Assembly: GCA_029983555.1 (NCBI GenBank)
Contig: JASBZH010000033.1
Coordinates: 1-17,061, forward strand
Direction: 5' to 3'
DNA length: 17,061 nucleotides
Source of the DNA: Peptoniphilus sp.
GTDB taxonomy: Bacteria; Bacillota; Clostridia; Tissierellales; Peptoniphilaceae
The notes beneath the pieces were generated by a model. The model did not search any database and was not told the origin of the DNA. It worked only from the letters and a program-made list of their open reading frames with translations. Shown here piece by piece: positions 1 through 7,898 of this stretch (position 1 is the first letter of the stretch; each line of letters starts with the position of its first letter). Both the position numbers and the translations under genes were made by a program.

Positions 1-10
1 GAAAAGAAAA

Positions 11-30
11 TGTAGTTTTTTTAAACTACA
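11..30 (+). other. Short AT-rich inverted repeat before the permease gene
   Basis: An 8-bp perfect inverted repeat (TGTAGTTT / AAACTACA, loop TTTT) lies 26 bp before the permease start. It may be the end of a regulatory leader, such as the last hairpin of a purine riboswitch or attenuator, or the terminator of a gene outside the window. Only 55 nt are visible upstream, there is no T-run right after the stem, and I cannot see a purine-aptamer core. The role is undecided. Confidence 0.3.
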
Positions 31-55
31 ACATTATTATACGAGGAGGATTTAT

Positions 56-1384
56 TTGAATACTAATTCAGGTTTTTTAGAAAAAACTTTTAAGTTAAGC
101 GAAAGGAAGACCGACGCCAAGACAGAATTTATGGCAGGACTTACAACTTTTATGACTATGTCATACATTTTGGCTGTAAATCCAGGACTACTTGCTGAAG
201 CAGGTATGGACCAAGGTGGAGTTTTCACTGGAACGATAATTGCATCTATTATTGCAATGTTAATAATGGGATTTGTTGCAAATCTTCCATTTGGACTTTC
301 TGCAGGAATGGGACTTAACGCGTTCTTTACTTATACCGTAGTTCTAACTATGGGCTATGAGTGGTCTTATGCGCTTACCGCTGTATTTTTAGAAGGAATT
401 ATTTTTATTATTTTAAGCTTTTTTAAAGTTAGGGAAACTATATTTTTTGCAATCCCACAATCACTTAAAAATGCGGTATCAGTTGGTATCGGTCTATTTA
501 TAACTTTAATTGGACTTACTTCATCAGGTCTTATTGTTGCAAATGATGCTACTTTTTTGGCCCTTGGAAATTTGATTTCAAGACCAGCTGCAGTTGCAAT
601 ATTTAGTTTATTTGTAATGGCAATTTTAACTGCTAAGAATGTAAAGGGTGCTCTTTTATATGGAATTATTTTTGGAACAGTTTTGGCTTTAATTCTTGGA
701 GTTACAACTTTTCCTGAAAGTGGCACAATCTTTTCAATGCCACCATCTATGAAAGAAGTTGCTTTTAAACTTCACTGGAATAATATTTTTACACTCGATA
801 TGTTTTCTGTAATGTTTACATTTTTATTTGTAGATTTGTTTGACACTGTTGGAACTATTACTGGTGTTGCTACTAAGGCAGATTTAATTGAAGAAGATGG
901 AAACTTACCAGGAATTGGACGCGCTCTACTTGCTGATGCTATAGGTACAGTTTCAGGGGCACTACTTGGAACTAGTACTGTTACAACTTTTGTTGAAAGT
1001 GCTTCTGGAGTAGCTGAAGGTGGAAGAACAGGACTTACTGCACTTTCTTGTGCATTCTTCTTCTTTATTTCATTATTCTTATTTCCACTATTTTCAATAA
1101 TACCAGCACAAGCAACATCAGCAGCGCTAATTATGGTTGGACTCTTTATGATAAGTCCTATTCAAAATATTAAGCTAGATGATTTTACTGAATCTGTTCC
1201 AGCATTTTTAACTATAGTTACAATGCCTTTTGCTTATTCAATTGCCGAAGGTATTTCTGTTGGAATGATTTCTTATGTGGTTTTAAAAGTTGCAACAGGA
1301 AAACACAAAGAAGTTTCTGCAGTTATGTATATACTTGCAATAATATTTGCTCTTAGATATTTAAAACCATTATTCGGACTTTAA
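56..1384 (+). CDS. NCS2 family (AzgA/PbuG-like) purine permease
   Basis: Integral membrane permease for purine bases, most likely guanine/hypoxanthine or adenine uptake by proton symport, as known for the AzgA/PbuG branch of NCS2. The 442-aa product is hydrophobic throughout, with about 12 or more membrane segments. Family motifs are clear: SAGMGLNAFF near residues 82-91, FDTVGTITGVATKADL in the second half (about 262-277), and the downstream STVTTFVESASGVAEGGRTG block (about 305-324) that forms the substrate site. The start is TTG at 56, chosen because a strong GAGGAGGA ribosome site at 43-50 sits 5 nt upstream and the protein then begins as family members do. Length is normal. It stands alone, with a terminator hairpin beginning 25 nt after the stop. 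Substrate preference cannot be read from the sequence; purine-dependent control is plausible but its leader is cut off. Confidence 0.93.
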   Translation: MNTNSGFLEKTFKLSERKTDAKTEFMAGLTTFMTMSYILAVNPGLLAEAGMDQGGVFTGTIIASIIAMLIMGFVANLPFGLSAGMGLNAFFTYTVVLTMGYEWSYALTAVFLEGIIFIILSFFKVRETIFFAIPQSLKNAVSVGIGLFITLIGLTSSGLIVANDATFLALGNLISRPAAVAIFSLFVMAILTAKNVKGALLYGIIFGTVLALILGVTTFPESGTIFSMPPSMKEVAFKLHWNNIFTLDMFSVMFTFLFVDLFDTVGTITGVATKADLIEEDGNLPGIGRALLADAIGTVSGALLGTSTVTTFVESASGVAEGGRTGLTALSCAFFFFISLFLFPLFSIIPAQATSAALIMVGLFMISPIQNIKLDDFTESVPAFLTIVTMPFAYSIAEGISVGMISYVVLKVATGKHKEVSAVMYILAIIFALRYLKPLFGL

Positions 1385-1408
1385 TTATATTTAGAATAAA
1401 AATAAGAT

Positions 1409-1462
1409 AAGTATGATGGAATTACTACTTGGTAAAGTGTGTATTGTGTCATACTTTTTTTA
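1409..1462 (+). terminator. Terminator of the permease gene
   Basis: An 8-bp stem (AAGTATGA 1409-1416 / TCATACTT 1449-1456) encloses a 32-nt loop with a small inner ACTT/AAGT stem. Seven T residues follow in a row. It lies 25 nt after the permease stop. The outer stem has almost the same sequence as the hairpin at 2374-2440. Confidence 0.65.
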
Positions 1463-1503
1463 TATTTATAAACTCGAATTTTAGTAAATAGTCTTCTTTC
1501 TAG

Positions 1504-1988
1504 GCATCCAAAGCGAGCGAAATGAGTCGCATTTACAGTATAAGACCTACAACGAAATCAAAGATTTCTGGTAGGTAATTAAATAATCTATTAGCATAGG
1601 AGAGAAATCCCCACATCGTCATCCTGAGCGAAAGAAAATTCAAAAGAATTTTCTGAAGTCGCACTTACAGTATAAGACCTACGACGAAATTAAAGATTTC
1701 TGGTAGGTAATTAAATGATCTATTAGCATAGGAGAGAAATCCCCCACATCGTCATCCTGAGCGGAAGAAAATTCGAAAGAATTTTCTGAAGTCGCACTTA
1801 CAGTATAAGACCTACAACGAAATTAAAGATTTCTGTTAGGTCATTAAAGGATCTATTAGCGTAGGAGAGAAATCCCCCACATCGTCATCCTGAGCGAAAG
1901 AAAATTCAAAAGAATTTTCTGAAGTCGAAGGATCTAGAAGTTAAGTGGAAAAAGTCTAATTAAAAAATAAAAGAAATCGAATCTCATT
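1504..1988. repeat. Mosaic repeat block A with three 132/133-bp tandem units
   Basis: No gene is seen here. After a 5' module (TCCAAAGCGAGCG... from about 1507), a unit beginning GTCGCAYTTACAGTATAAGA occurs at 1526, 1658 and 1791, giving periods of 132, 133 and 133 bp. The array ends at 1924 in GTCGAAGGATCTAGAAGTT. Each unit has two nested hairpins: ACCTAC...GAAATC-AAA-GATTTC...GTAGGT (the outer arms less perfect in the third unit), and AGAAAATTC / GAATTTTCT with a 4-nt loop. The second lies inside a CATCGTCATCCTGAGCG...GAAGTCG segment, a type of intergenic repeat often found in Gram-positive anaerobes. Units differ by only a few substitutions, which suggests recent expansion. A 28-bp 3' module (1961-1988) is repeated at 2299-2326. 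Confidence 0.85.
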
Positions 1989-2130
1989 ACAAAAATAGGA
2001 AAACTCATACTTTCGCAAATCTAAAATCGTAAGCCCGCTTGCGCTAGGGCGGTACGATTTTTGAACGATTTGCTTCAAGTTTAGTTTTCTACTATTTTTT
2101 CCATAGGATTCTCTTTCTTTAAGCTTTTAT
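1966..2130. repeat. Long imperfect palindrome (MITE-like)
   Basis: About 160 bp fold back on themselves. Paired segments from the outside in: AAAGAAA 1970-1976 / TTTCTTT 2114-2120; GAATC 1979-1983 / GATTC 2107-2111; AAAAATAG 1991-1998 / CTATTTTT 2092-2099; GAAAACT 1999-2005 / AGTTTTC 2083-2089; GCAAATC 2015-2021 / GATTTGC 2067-2073; AAAATCGTA 2023-2031 / TACGATTTT 2053-2061; GCCC 2033-2036 / GGGC 2047-2050. It codes for nothing. The architecture resembles a non-autonomous palindromic element or a large structured RNA; I saw no target-site duplication. Confidence 0.75.
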
Positions 2131-2182
2131 ATATTTTATTTTTGCTAAAATATATATTTATGTAAAAGGTCTCCCACATCGG

Positions 2183-2368
2183 AGTCCAAAGCAAGAGAAG
2201 TGTGTCGCATTTACAGTATAAGACCTACGACGAAATCAAAGATTTCTGTTAAGTCATTAAAGGATCTAGAAGTTCAGGAGAAAAAGTGTTATTTATAATA
2301 AAAAATAAAAGAAATCGAATCTCATTCTAAAATAAAATTCTTTTTCTTTAAGTTTTAACATAAAATAT
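2183..2368. repeat. Mosaic repeat block B, contracted relative of block A
   Basis: This block repeats the order of block A in short form. It has the same TCCAAAGC... 5' module, one shortened unit from GTCGCATTTACAG at 2204, then GGATCTAGAAGTT at 2262, the 28-bp module again at 2299-2326, and a right arm (ATTCTTTTTCTTTAAG, about 2336-2351) matching 2107-2122. Compared with block A it lacks the 81 bp between the two GGATCT copies (1849 and 1930) and the middle of the palindrome. This is what deletion between short direct repeats would produce. Confidence 0.75.
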
Positions 2369-2373
2369 AATCG

Positions 2374-2440
2374 AAAAAGTATGATAAGAGGACCGCTCGC
2401 GGCCGCTTGGCTAAGTGACGTCCTCTCATCATACTTTTTT
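2374..2440. terminator. Orphan strong, probably bidirectional terminator hairpin
   Basis: A 12-bp stem (AAAAAGTATGAT 2374-2385 / ATCATACTTTTT 2428-2439), one mismatch, then 7 more pairs (AGAGGAC 2387-2393 / GTCCTCT 2420-2426). The GC-rich loop holds the self-complementary GCGGCCGC (2399-2406). It has A-rich and T-rich tracts on the two sides, so it could work on both strands. No gene ends at it: the permease is 1 kb upstream and the next gene starts 320 bp downstream. Confidence 0.7.
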
Positions 2441-2490
2441 GTATAAAATTCATAAGCAAATTATTAATTAGTAATTTTTAAAGTTTTAAC

Positions 2491-2535
2491 ACAGACTGTA
2501 AATATTATAAAATATATACAGTCTGTCTCTTTTTT
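2491..2535 (+). terminator. Second orphan terminator hairpin
   Basis: A perfect 10-bp stem (ACAGACTGTA 2491-2500 / TACAGTCTGT 2517-2526) with an AT-only loop is followed by CTCTTTTTT, the standard shape of a rho-independent terminator. No coding region lies directly before it. It may end an untranslated or small RNA starting after 2440, or serve as insulation before the SLH gene promoter. Confidence 0.65.
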
Positions 2536-2654
2536 ATGATATTTTATCGTGACAGCTATAAATAATTTTTAAATGCACTTATAAAAATACTTACAAATTA
2601 TAAATTATTTTTATTACTAACTCATTACAAAATAACTGCCAGGACTCTATTTAA

Positions 2655-2683
2655 TTGATTGAAGTATGCCTATAGAGTATAAT
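2655..2683 (+). promoter_or_regulatory. Sigma-A type promoter of the SLH gene and gltX
   Basis: TTGATT (2655-2660), a 17-nt spacer and a perfect TATAAT (2678-2683). Transcription would start near 2690, leaving a leader of about 70 nt. ACTCTAT (2644-2650) and ATAGAGT (2672-2678) form an inverted repeat spanning the -35 to -10 region and could be an operator; that role is inference. Confidence 0.7.
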
Positions 2684-2761
2684 ATTATTATTAATAAAAG
2701 CTTTAGAATAGATAGATTTAAAGCACTTTTAGAACTTTGAATATAACGAGGAGGTATTTTT

Positions 2762-4327
2762 TTGAAAAAGTTCGCGGGCTTTTTGGCCTTTTTTTTAATA
2801 TTAATTGCGGGAGTGTGGGCTGCTGAAGATATTCAAGTGGTTCTAGAACAACCTGCGCTATCATCTGTTGAGACTGGAAAAGATTTGAAATATAATTTAC
2901 TTGTTAATCTTCCAGAAAATTATAAAGATAAGTTTTCTTCTTTTTCAGTAACTGTACTTATGGACAAAAATTTAAGTGTTAAAAGCACTAAATTAATTTC
3001 TCAAGAGGAAGTAAGTGGAAAAGTTGGCGTTAGAACTACTTCTATTACTGGCAAGGAACAAAATATTGTAACTTTAAATGTCAATGATTTGAGCGAAGTT
3101 AAAGATAGAAATATGAATTTAGAGATCAATACAAAGGTAAAGAAAGATGTAAGTTCTGGAAATAATTTGAAAAATTCTTTTGTACTCTCTTATGTCGACA
3201 AAAAAGGAAATTCTGCCTCCGATCAAAAAAATTTAGAGTCATCTACAAAAACTCAAAATGGGAAGTTAAAGATTAAGGACGTATACACAAATTCTAAATT
3301 AATTACTGGAACTGCGGAAAAAAATGCAAAGATAAAACTTGAAGTTGATTCCAAATTATTTAAGGAAGTAGACGCCGATAGTGATGGCAATTTCAAAATT
3401 GAAGTCAATGATTTAAAGGAAGGGTCTGTACTTCATTTTACGTCAAAGACAAAAGATACTAGCGCAACTCTTGACTACGTTGTAAAGCCAAAGGAAGATT
3501 CTTACAAGTCAGACAATCTTGTAAATGAAAAGAGCGAGAGCGACGAAGATTTGTATAAGACTATTAAATCTCTATATAAGCTAAGCGACTTAGTTGATTT
3601 TGCTAAGGGAGTTCCAACAGTTAGGTCTTCTGTACAGGAAGAGAAAAGGCTTAAGGCTGCAATTGCTTCTAGTGAATATATAATAGTAAAAGACGAAGTA
3701 AGTTCTGATGAGATTAAAAATGCTACTAAAGAGATAACTGAGGCAATCGATAAGGTTAGACTTCCTTACATGTCTGGAGTTTCTGAAGATAAATTTATGC
3801 CCGATAAAAACATGACTAGGGCACAAGCTGCTTCAGTTTTAAAAAGAATTATTGCGCCAGGCAAAACAGTCAGTGATTTTTCTTCTTTTCCTGACATAAA
3901 ATCTGATGCGTGGTATAATGATGACATTGTGTTTATTGAAAAAGAGGGTTTGATTTCTGGATTTGAAGATGGAACATTTAAACCAAATAAGTCTATGACA
4001 AGAGCGCAATTTGCAGCACTAATTGCAAATTATCTAAAACTTGAAGATAATGGAAATGGAATTAGCTTCTCAGATGTTAACGAAAATCACTGGGCTAAAA
4101 AATCTATAGATATGCTTTCAAGTCGTGGAATTATGAATGGCACAGGAGATGACAAGTTTAATCCAGATAAAAAGATCACAAGGGCAGAGGCTGCCACAAC
4201 TTTTAATAAAATATTAAACAGAAATATTAATAAGTCTTTTATTGACAAGTACAGTGAAAATCCTTTTAAAGATTTGAACAAAAAACACTGGGCTTATTAT
4301 CAAATTATAGAAATTACAGCAAATTAG
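2762..4327 (+). CDS. Secreted SLH-domain surface protein
   Basis: Exported protein probably held on the wall by its SLH repeats. It starts at TTG 2762 behind GAGGAGG (2748-2754, 7-nt spacer). A Sec signal peptide covers residues 1-20 (Lys-Lys, hydrophobic core, then GVWA|AED). Residues about 21-150 look like a beta-rich adhesin-type domain. A second beta-rich, Ig-like module (about 166-243) contains ITGTAEKNAKIKLEVDS. Residues about 245-330 are a charged linker. The C-terminus carries SLH units as permuted halves: a leading half with DKNMTRAQAA (about 335-365), full units at about 377-424 (FPDIKSDAWYND...TRAQFAAL) and 436-485 (FSDVNENHWAKK...TRAEAA), and a closing half FKDLNKKHWAYYQ (about 501-521). 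The TRA motifs that bind wall polymer are present. gltX follows after 13 nt, so both are probably read from one promoter. Ligand and role are unknown. Confidence 0.88.
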   Translation: MKKFAGFLAFFLILIAGVWAAEDIQVVLEQPALSSVETGKDLKYNLLVNLPENYKDKFSSFSVTVLMDKNLSVKSTKLISQEEVSGKVGVRTTSITGKEQNIVTLNVNDLSEVKDRNMNLEINTKVKKDVSSGNNLKNSFVLSYVDKKGNSASDQKNLESSTKTQNGKLKIKDVYTNSKLITGTAEKNAKIKLEVDSKLFKEVDADSDGNFKIEVNDLKEGSVLHFTSKTKDTSATLDYVVKPKEDSYKSDNLVNEKSESDEDLYKTIKSLYKLSDLVDFAKGVPTVRSSVQEEKRLKAAIASSEYIIVKDEVSSDEIKNATKEITEAIDKVRLPYMSGVSEDKFMPDKNMTRAQAASVLKRIIAPGKTVSDFSSFPDIKSDAWYNDDIVFIEKEGLISGFEDGTFKPNKSMTRAQFAALIANYLKLEDNGNGISFSDVNENHWAKKSIDMLSSRGIMNGTGDDKFNPDKKITRAEAATTFNKILNRNINKSFIDKYSENPFKDLNKKHWAYYQIIEITAN

Positions 4328-4340
4328 AAAGGATGTTAAA

Positions 4341-5816
4341 ATGTCAAAAGTTAGAGTAAGATTTGCACCAAGTCCAACAGGATATCTACACATTGGAGGA
4401 CTTAGAACAGCACTTTACAATTATCTTTATGCAAAAAAGCATGGTGGAGATGCAATTTTAAGAATTGAGGATACTGACAGAACTCGCTATGTTGAAGGTG
4501 CTATTGAAAATTTAATTGAATCTTTAAAGTGGGCAGGCATTGAGCACGACGAAGGTGTTTGCATTGAAAATGGAGAAGTTTCTCAAAAAGGAGACAAGGG
4601 TCCATATATTCAATCTGAAAGACTAGAAATCTATCAAAAGTACGTAGATGAATTAATTGAAAAGGGCCACGCATACTACTGCTTCTGTTCAAAAGAAAGA
4701 CTCGACAACCTAAGAGAAGAACAAAGAATTAAGGGAAAAGTTCCAAAATACGACGGACTTTGTAGAGGAATTCCGATTGAAGAAGCAAAGAAGAGAGTTG
4801 AAGCAGGCGAAGAGTATGTCGTTCGTCTAAAACTTCCTAAAGACAAGGACATAACTTTTAACGATTTAGTTCGTGGAAAAGTTACAATAAATACTGACGA
4901 AATGGACGACCAAGTTTTGATGAAATCAGATGGATTTCCAACTTATCACTTGGCAGTAGTTGTGGACGATCATTTAATGGGAATTACTCATGTCGTTAGA
5001 GGTGAAGAGTGGCTTCCATCAACTCCAAAACACGTTTATTTATATGAATGTTTCGGATGGGACGCTCCAACTTTTGTTCACCTTCCAACAGTATTAAATA
5101 AAGACAGAAAGAAACTTTCTAAGAGACAAGGTGACGTTTCTGTTGAAGATTTTAAAAAGAGAGGATATCTTCCAGAAGGAATTGTAAACTACCTTGCATT
5201 AGTCGGTTGGTCTCCAGAAGATGGAAACGAAATTTTATCAATGGATGAGTTAAAAGAAAAATTTGACTTTGATAGAGTTGGCAAAAGCGGCGGAATTTTC
5301 GACACAGATAAACTTAATTGGGTTAACTCTCACTACATCAAGTCTTATGATTTAGATAAACTTTCTAAACTTTCCATTCCATTTGTTGTGGATTCAGGAC
5401 TTATGACAGAAGAAGAAATAAATAAAAACTTCGAATGGTATAAAGTTTTGATCGACACAGTTAGAGAGGGAATCGACAAACTTGAAGACATACCAGAACA
5501 CATTGGATTTATCTTTGGCGACATCGAAATAACAGAAGAAGATGCAAAAAAAGAACTAGCACAAGAACACGTGCCAGCACTTTTAGATTCTTTTGTAAAA
5601 ATCGTAAAATCTCACGACGAAATTGACATGGATGTTGCAAAAGGTCTTATGAAAGAAGTTCAAAAAGATTCTGGTGTAAAGGGCAAAAAACTTTATATGC
5701 CAGTTAGAGCTGCAATTTCAGGAAATGTTCACGGACCAGAAATGCAAAATATAATTTATCTACTTGGCAAGGATAAATTAGTTGAAAGAGCAGAAAAAAT
5801 TAAAAACAGTCTATAA
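4341..5816 (+). CDS. gltX: Glutamyl-tRNA synthetase
   Basis: Cytoplasmic class I synthetase that charges tRNA-Glu with glutamate. The 491-aa length is normal. The HIGH-type motif is HIGG at 17-20 after FAPSPTGYL, and the KMSKS-type motif is KLSKR at 258-262. Zinc-site cysteines C114, C116 and C141 occur in CFC and YDGLCR. The start is ATG 4341, with a modest GGA-type ribosome site. It follows the SLH gene by 13 nt with no promoter or terminator visible between them. A long hairpin follows the stop. Organisms of this kind often use a non-discriminating enzyme with the GatCAB amidotransferase; I cannot tell which type this is from residues alone. Confidence 0.97.
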   Translation: MSKVRVRFAPSPTGYLHIGGLRTALYNYLYAKKHGGDAILRIEDTDRTRYVEGAIENLIESLKWAGIEHDEGVCIENGEVSQKGDKGPYIQSERLEIYQKYVDELIEKGHAYYCFCSKERLDNLREEQRIKGKVPKYDGLCRGIPIEEAKKRVEAGEEYVVRLKLPKDKDITFNDLVRGKVTINTDEMDDQVLMKSDGFPTYHLAVVVDDHLMGITHVVRGEEWLPSTPKHVYLYECFGWDAPTFVHLPTVLNKDRKKLSKRQGDVSVEDFKKRGYLPEGIVNYLALVGWSPEDGNEILSMDELKEKFDFDRVGKSGGIFDTDKLNWVNSHYIKSYDLDKLSKLSIPFVVDSGLMTEEEINKNFEWYKVLIDTVREGIDKLEDIPEHIGFIFGDIEITEEDAKKELAQEHVPALLDSFVKIVKSHDEIDMDVAKGLMKEVQKDSGVKGKKLYMPVRAAISGNVHGPEMQNIIYLLGKDKLVERAEKIKNSL

Positions 5817-5823
5817 TTAACTT

Positions 5824-5898
5824 ACTCCAAGTTTTTAGATTTGGCTGACAAAGATAATCTATTTTTGTCTAAAATCATCTCTTAAACTTGGAGTTTTT
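5824..5898 (+). terminator. Terminator after gltX
   Basis: An 11-bp perfect outer stem (ACTCCAAGTTT 5824-5834 / AAACTTGGAGT 5884-5894) ends in a T-run. The 49-nt interior folds again (AGAT/ATCT, then GACAAA/TTTGTC), giving one long two-part hairpin 8 nt after the gltX stop. Confidence 0.85.
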
Positions 5899-5907
5899 AT
5901 ATACTTA

Positions 5908-5937
5908 TTATTAAAACAAAGTTGTCTATGATATAAT
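5908..5937 (+). promoter_or_regulatory. Promoter of the glycolysis operon
   Basis: A perfect TATAAT at 5932-5937 lies 31 nt before the pgk start. The -35 is weak (TTATTA at 5908-5913, 18-nt spacer). An ACAA-AG-TTGT half-symmetric element (5917-5926) sits in the spacer and might bind an activator or repressor such as a CggR-type regulator; this is speculative. The pgk ribosome site GAGGTG (5959-5964) follows. Confidence 0.55.
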
Positions 5938-5968
5938 TTAATTAATATGATTAATAACGAGGTGTAAC

Positions 5969-7162
5969 GTGAAAAAAACTATTAGAGATTATGATTTTAA
6001 TGGCAAGACTGCCTTAGTTAGAGTAGATTTTAATGTACCTGTAAAAGATGGAGTTGTTACAGGTGATGACAGAATTGTAAAGGCACTTCCGACAATAAAT
6101 TATTTATTGGATAATGGTGCAAAAGTAGTTCTTATGAGTCACTTGGGACGTCCAAAGGGCAAATACAATAAAGACATGTCACTTGAAGTTGTTGCAAAGA
6201 AAACTTCTGAACTTCTTGGAAAAGATGTAAAATTTATTCCATCAAAAGAAGTTGTTGATGATGATGTAATAAAAGAAGTTAAAAGCTTAAAAGAAGGAGA
6301 GGTTGCTCTTCTTGAAAATTTAAGGTTTAATCCTGGAGAAGAAAAAAATGACGATGACTTTGCAAAGAAACTCTCAAGTCTTGGAGATATTTTTGTAAAT
6401 GATGCTTTTGGAACTGCTCACAGAGCTCACGCTTCCAATGTTGGAGTTGCAAAATTTTTGCCATCAGCTGCAGGACTTTTAATTGAAAAGGAAATAAAAT
6501 ATTTTGACGAAGCTTTAGAAAATCCAAAGAGACCTTTTGTTGCAATTTTAGGTGGATCAAAGGTTTCTGACAAGATTGGCGTAATTGAAAATCTTTTAGA
6601 TAAAGTTGATTCTTTAGTAATTGTTGGTGCAATGGCAAATACATTTTTAAAATCTAAGGGGCTTGAAGTTGGAAAGTCACTAGTTGAAGATGACAAGCTT
6701 GACCTTGCGAGAAGTATAATGGTAAGTGCAATAGATAAATCTGTAGAATTAATTTTGCCAGAAGATGTAGTTGTTGCAAAGAAAATTGTAGAAGGAGCAG
6801 ATTCAAGAACTGTTGAGCTTGATGATGTAGATGAAGATGAGATGATTTTAGATATAGGACCGCAAACTGTTGAAAAAATTAAAGATGTGCTTAAAGGTGC
6901 AAATACTGTAATTTTAAACGGCCCTTGTGGAGTTTTTGAAATTGAAGAATTTTCTTGCGGAACAATGGAACTTGCAAAGGCTCTTGCAGAAATCGATGCG
7001 ACAGTAATAGTTGGTGGAGGAGACTCTGTGTCTGCTGTTGAAAAGGCAGGAGTTGCCGAAAAACTTACTCACATCTCAACTGGCGGTGGAGCAAGTCTTG
7101 AAATGCTTGAAGGAAAAATTCTTCCAGGCATTGATGCAATAGAAGAGGGAGAAAATGCGTAA
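5969..7162 (+). CDS. pgk: Phosphoglycerate kinase
   Basis: Cytoplasmic glycolytic enzyme that moves phosphate from 1,3-bisphosphoglycerate to ADP, giving ATP and 3-phosphoglycerate. The 397-aa length is normal. Substrate-binding N-domain motifs are RVDFNVPV (near 19), LMSHLGRPKG (about 55-64) and VNDAFGTAHRAHAS. C-domain nucleotide motifs are GGSKVSDKIGVIENL, LNGPCGVFE, VVGGGDSVSAVEKAG (near 346-360) and HISTGGGASLEMLEG from H368. Translation starts at GTG 5969 behind GAGGTG. It opens the operon and overlaps tpiA by 8 nt, implying translational coupling. No gapA precedes it, unlike many Firmicute central glycolytic operons; gltX and its terminator are there instead. Confidence 0.98.
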   Translation: MKKTIRDYDFNGKTALVRVDFNVPVKDGVVTGDDRIVKALPTINYLLDNGAKVVLMSHLGRPKGKYNKDMSLEVVAKKTSELLGKDVKFIPSKEVVDDDVIKEVKSLKEGEVALLENLRFNPGEEKNDDDFAKKLSSLGDIFVNDAFGTAHRAHASNVGVAKFLPSAAGLLIEKEIKYFDEALENPKRPFVAILGGSKVSDKIGVIENLLDKVDSLVIVGAMANTFLKSKGLEVGKSLVEDDKLDLARSIMVSAIDKSVELILPEDVVVAKKIVEGADSRTVELDDVDEDEMILDIGPQTVEKIKDVLKGANTVILNGPCGVFEIEEFSCGTMELAKALAEIDATVIVGGGDSVSAVEKAGVAEKLTHISTGGGASLEMLEGKILPGIDAIEEGENA

Positions 7163-7898
7163 AAAATATATTTGTGGAAACTGGAAAATGAATAAGACGC
7201 CTGATGAGGCTCTAGTTTTTGCAAGGGAAATTAATGAAAAAAATTTAGATGATGTGGACATTTTAATTGCTGCACCTTTTGTCGATTTAGACATTTTAAA
7301 GAAAAATTTAAACAAAAATATTAAAGTTGCTGCACAAAATGTTTCTGAATATAGTGACGGAGCATACACTGGAGAAATTTCTACAACTATGTTAAAGAGT
7401 ATGGAAATTAGTGATGTAATAATTGGTCATTCTGAAAGACGAGAAATTTATCTTGAAGATGATACTACTATAAATAATAAAGTCATACATGCAATAGGAG
7501 AAGGTCTTGATGTGATTCTTTGTGTGGGAGAATCTTTAAAAACTCGAGAAAATGAAGAGCACTTTTTTCATGTAAAAAATCAAATACTTGAAGGCTTAAG
7601 TAATGTAGAAGATATTGACAAAGTTACAATTGCATACGAACCTATTTGGGCAATTGGAACGGGCAACACTTGTAGTCCAGAAGATGCAGAAAAAATGTGC
7701 GAGAACATAAGAAACACAATTCGCGAAAGATATAAAGATGCAGCAGATAAAATTAGAATACTATATGGCGGATCAGTAAAGCCTGATAACGCTGCAGAAA
7801 TTCTTTCAAAGGATGACATCGATGGAGTTTTAGTCGGTGGAGCAAGTTTAAAAGTAGATGATTTTGTAAAAATTATAAATTACAAGGAGAACTTATGA
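7155..7898 (+). CDS. tpiA: Triosephosphate isomerase
   Basis: Interconverts dihydroxyacetone phosphate and glyceraldehyde 3-phosphate as a (beta/alpha)8 barrel. All key elements are visible: GNWKMNK with N9 and catalytic K11, GHSERR with electrophilic H92, catalytic base E162 in AYEPIWAIGTG (start of the mobile lid), and the phosphate-gripping YGGSVKPDN and VGGASL near the end. The 247 aa are typical. The ATG lies inside the last codons of pgk (8-nt overlap), with a GAGGGAG-like site just upstream, and its own stop overlaps gpmI by 4 nt. Confidence 0.98.
   Translation: MRKKYICGNWKMNKTPDEALVFAREINEKNLDDVDILIAAPFVDLDILKKNLNKNIKVAAQNVSEYSDGAYTGEISTTMLKSMEISDVIIGHSERREIYLEDDTTINNKVIHAIGEGLDVILCVGESLKTRENEEHFFHVKNQILEGLSNVEDIDKVTIAYEPIWAIGTGNTCSPEDAEKMCENIRNTIRERYKDAADKIRILYGGSVKPDNAAEILSKDDIDGVLVGGASLKVDDFVKIINYKENL

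Noticed and set aside
1..55. Purine riboswitch before the permease
   Set aside because: Only 55 nt are available and the aptamer core is not visible; a single AT-rich hairpin is not enough.
367..726. Minus-strand open frames inside the permease, gltX, pgk, gpmI and eno genes
   Set aside because: They lie wholly opposite clearly functional genes, have no ribosome sites or recognisable domains, and follow from the codon bias of the real genes.
1504..1930. CRISPR-like array
   Set aside because: Units of 132/133 bp are nearly identical along their whole length, with no short repeat alternating with unique spacers, and no cas gene is near.
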